NCBI GenBank assembly: GCA_009829735.1
Contig: CM020620.1
Coordinates: forward strand, 13,265,420 to 13,329,419
From: Pyropia yezoensis
Taxonomy: Eukaryota; Rhodophyta; Bangiophyceae; Bangiales; Bangiaceae
Length of the DNA: 64,000 bases
Reading direction: 5' to 3'
Numbering within the stretch: position 1 is the first letter of the stretch; each line of letters starts with the position of its first letter. The notes under the pieces are model-generated. The model was not told where the DNA came from, ran no database searches, and worked only from the letters and a program-made list of their open reading frames with translations. The position numbers were made by a program, and so were the translations under genes. Shown piece by piece: positions 60,758 through 64,000 of this stretch.

Positions 60758-63700
60758 GTCTGTGGCTCCTGTGACAGTCTCACAGTCGAAGCCTGTTTGC
60801 TCTGTGAGGGAAGGGTTTACTGCTACCCTGCGTTTAGCCCGTAAAGTCACGTTGCCCCCCAACTCGGTGGCGCACGTGGACGTTGTAACTGATTATACGG
60901 GGAACGGGTTGGTGCACCCTAACCCCCGTCTTGCTCGCAAGCACCAAGTGCATGTTGCCCTTGGCACGATGGACTCCAAAGCCGGAGTCCCGTGGAGGAT
61001 CCAGGTGATGAACCTGAGCCCGACGCCCAAGTACTTCAAGTCGGGAGCCAAGTTCGGCTATATCGACCAACACGAGGGACCGGTAGTAGCGGTCACCCTC
61101 AACGCGGGCGCAAGTAGCGACCCGAAGTCCGGAAAGGAGAAGCATCAAGCCAAGTCGGCCGCCTCTCCTCGGCCCCATGTGAACATGGAGGGTGTCCCCC
61201 CCAGGTTGAGGGTTCAAGTTGAACGCCTCTTGGACCAATATCACAAGTTGTCGGATGGTCAATTGGGACTTATGAGAGCCACCCAACACCGGATCGAGTT
61301 GAAGCCCGGTGCACCCCCTATACGCCAACAACCGTATAGGGGAGGACCCCGTTCAAGGGCCCTCGTTAAGGAGCAAGTTGCTCGCATGGAGGCCCTCGAT
61401 GTGATCGAGGCCAGCAACGCCGAGTGGGCGAGTCCGGTCGTTATCGTCCCCAAAGTTGATGGGACCCCCCGGTTCTGTATCGACTACCGTAAGCTCAACG
61501 AGAGCACGGTGAAGGACAGTTATCCCCTACCTAGGATGGACGACTGTCTGGACTCTCTGGGGGAGGCGAACGTGTTCTCTACCCTGGACTGTAACGCGGG
61601 GTACTGGCAAATTCCCATTGCCCCGGAGGACAGGCATAAAACTACCTTTACCTGTCACTGTGGTACCTACCAGTGCAAGCGTCTACCGTTTGGTCTGTGT
61701 AACGCGCCGGCAACTTTCCAGCGCGCTATGGACATGATTCTGGCCGGAGTACGGTGGCAGATCTGTCTTGTGTACCTAGACGATATCATTGGGTTCTCCC
61801 GAAGTCCGGAGGAACACATTGGCCATCTTGGCCAGGTGTTCAAGCTACTTGCTGACGCCGGTGTGTCACTGAAGGCGAGTAAGTGCCACCTCTTTACTCA
61901 AGAGGTGGAATACTTGGGACATGTTGTCCGTCCGGGGCGTCTCAGTGTCAACGAGAAAAACTTGAGGGCCATCCGTAAGGCTCAGTACCCCCGGACCCAG
62001 ACCCAGATGAGGAGCTTCCTCGGGATGTGTAACGTGTACCGACGTTTCACCAAGGGCTTCGCCAAGGTGGCGAAGCCGTTGAATGAGCTAGTGAGCTCAA
62101 CGCTACCGAAGAACCTGCCTCCCCCAAGTCGGGTGGAGCAGGAATCCTTTGAGACTCTTCGGGACCTTCTGCTGAAGCCCCCCATCTTGGCTATTCCCAG
62201 GTTGGGAGGCCACTACATCCTGGATGTGGACGCTAGCTACGACCAACTTGGTTGTGTGTTGCTTCAGCAGCAGCCGGACAAGGAGTACTTGCCGGTGGGA
62301 TACTTCAGCAAGGGGCTGAACTCGGCCGAGAAGAACTATGGAGTCACCGAGTTGGAAGGACTCGCAGTGGTGTGGGCAGTGACGTCACTTCGTCGCTACC
62401 TAGAGGGTGAGAAGTTCCTCATCCGCTGTGACCACCGCGCGTTGCAGTTCATCTTCAAGACGGACTGTATGAACACCCGTCTCAACCGGTGGAGGGTGCG
62501 ACTGGCACCCTTCAACTTTGACATTGAGTACCGACCTGGCAGGCAACATGCCCTTGCCGACGGCCTCTCTCGGGTACCTACCGAGGGGCTGGACACTAAC
62601 CCAGTCGATGAGGACATCCCCATCGTGGGGGTAGTCACGCGCTCGGGTCAGGCGTTGGACCCCGAGGCGCCAGGGAACAAGAAGTACTTGCCCCTGTCCC
62701 TGGACGAGGTAGTGAAGGCCCAGGCCGAGGACCCCTTCTGCAAGTCGCAGGGGGATACACTGGATACAGTGGCGGAGACGCGTTTCTTTCTGGGAGACGA
62801 TGGCCTCCTCATGAGGAGGGGGGTATTCCAGGGGACTGAACAACTTGTCGTCCCCGCATCCCTCAAGGGCAGTATCCTTGAGAGGGAGCACAACGCTCCC
62901 ACGGGTGGACACCCGGGGTCTAGTAAACTGTACCAGACCCTGAGGACCAGGTACTACTGGCCGTCCATGGTGGTGGACATCTATAGTTGAGTGGCTGCCT
63001 GCACAAGTTGTGCACAGAACCGTCTGATGGAACGGCGGCCTACTACGGCTATGCTTTTGTTCCCGGCCAAGGAGCCCTTCGCCGCGTTGGCGATGGACAT
63101 CCTTGGGCCACTGCCAGTGACCGAGGAGGGCAACCAGTACCTCCTGGTCATCTGTGACCGCTTCACGAAACTTACGCGAGCGATCCCACTGGCAGAGATC
63201 ACGGCCATGTCGGTCGTGTATGCCTTCCTAGATCACTGGGTTGCCGCGTATGGCACTCCGGATAGTACACTATCGGACAATGGACCGCAATTTGCGTCTG
63301 TACTGTTTCAGGGAGTGCTGGATATGTTGGGGGTTAAGGCAAACTATGCCACCCCCTACCACCCACAAACTAATGGGCAGGTGGAGCGCTTCAACAAAAC
63401 TATTGTTAGGCAGCTGCGCCACTATGTGAGTGAGCACGTGAAAACGTGGGACCAATACATTTCTATTCTTACCACTGCCTACAATTCGCAGGTTCACTCA
63501 TCTACCGGGGAAGTACTCCTCGCTTTTGTGACCCCCCGTCGCGTGCGGTCTATAGCTGTGCGGCGGTCGCTCCCAACTAGGGAGGATGGTGGCAGTACGC
63601 CTACTCCTACTGAGAGTAAGGCGGAGTTCGCTGCTAGGCTCGAAAACCTCATCCCTAAAGTCAGGGCTGAGATGGACAAAGCACAAAAGCGCTACAAGCG

Positions 63701-64000
63701 TACCTTTGACAAAAAGGTGCGCAATGCTAAGCATGTCCCCGAGCAGGGTGACTGGGTGCTGGTACACTCGCACACCCCAACTGGGGGTAAGCTGGTATTC
63801 CAGACGAAGGGACCGTACCAGGTCCTTCGTACTGATGGGCGGCGCTTCACCATCGAAAGTGACGATGGGGTCCGCACAGTGAACGGACAGGACGTGGTCA
63901 AAGTTGCACCACCGCCTGCAGGCGACCCAGCTTGGGCGCGCGCGTTGGAAGCGTGGCGCCTCCCCTCACTGCCTGCGGCCAAACAGGGCCCGCAGGAGTA
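60758..64000 (+). pseudogene. pol: Pol of element C after the nested insertion (broken, runs off window)
   Basis: It continues the element-C pol: reverse transcriptase (FCIDYRKLNESTVKDSYPLP; LVYLDDII near 61,780), RNase H (LDVDASYDQLGCVLLQQQPD), the integrase zinc region (HPGSSKLYQTLRTRYYWPSM), the core (DNGPQFAS; TNGQVERFNKT) and the beginning of the chromodomain at the right edge (QEYVFDKF in the B copy). It is closely related to element A pol in order and sequence, and nearly identical to the B remnant where they overlap. About one break besides the insertion of D. Confidence 0.92.

Larger units (their letters stand above)
47302..64000 (+). mobile_element. Ty3/gypsy element C, split by nested element D (right end outside window)
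   Basis: Full-length relative of element B on the plus strand: 5' LTR, primer-binding site, leader, gag, and a pol that begins at 49,835, is interrupted at 50,388 by element D and continues from 60,753 to the window edge inside the chromodomain. Its LTR and pol ends match family B, which makes C (or a sister) the likely enzyme donor for B. Apart from the insertion, pol has about one break, so this copy is dead. The 3' end and any antisense ORF lie outside the window. Confidence 0.93.

Overview
Type of organism. The window comes from a eukaryotic nuclear genome: Ty3/gypsy LTR retrotransposons with chromodomains, a PEX1-like peroxisomal AAA+ ATPase, a large ankyrin-repeat protein and a 500-N scaffold gap. 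Most of it is very GC-rich, the host frames look intron-poor, and the middle is full of G or C homopolymers and GGC runs. A GC-rich, intron-poor alga such as a bangiophyte red alga would fit, but that is a guess from composition and gene style.

Layout. 1-8382: the 3' part of a Ty3/gypsy element (A) with gag, pol, an opposite-strand third ORF, a polypurine tract and the 3' LTR. Its LTR end lies inside a second family (B). 8383-13143: family B in minus orientation, arranged LTR-internal-LTR-internal, with a shortened pol but an antisense third ORF like that of A. 13144-13334: a shred of what may be a host enzyme gene. 13335-16054: pieces of an older LTR family (E). 16055-16617: a hypothetical protein cut by an E LTR. 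16618-20690: no gene I can support. 20691-24578: an ankyrin protein with 26 nearly identical 33-residue repeats. 24579-28183: mostly noncoding, with a zinc-finger shred and a duplicated 0.3-kb block. 28184-29890: an unrecognised multi-pass membrane protein. 29891-33917: GC-rich, nothing convincing. 33918-38551: PEX1, whose frame changes at poly-G tracts. 38552-43450: low-complexity DNA, GGC runs, G-block/C-block arrays and a 57-bp minisatellite. 43473-44616: a decayed unrecognised coding region. 47302-64000: element C (same family as B, full pol), which holds a complete younger nested element D (50389-60752, identical-looking 573-bp LTRs, GGAAA target duplication) and runs off the right edge.

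Most interesting signals. (1) Elements A, B and D each carry an extra ORF between pol and the 3' LTR, on the strand opposite to pol and tail-to-tail with it (gaps of 128, 111 and 145 bp). The three products look related, so this appears to be a conserved antisense accessory gene of this retrotransposon lineage. (2) Families B and C are studded with perfect short stem-loops whose five-base loop usually reads N-A-(C/G)-T-T (AACTT, AAGTT, GACTT, CACTT, GAGTT, TAGTT, CAGTT), with stems that differ from site to site but pair. One lies directly behind the primer-binding site, where a packaging signal would be expected. This resembles a dispersed RNA-recognition code; its function is inference. (3) PEX1 keeps its family motifs in successive frames that switch only at long G runs.
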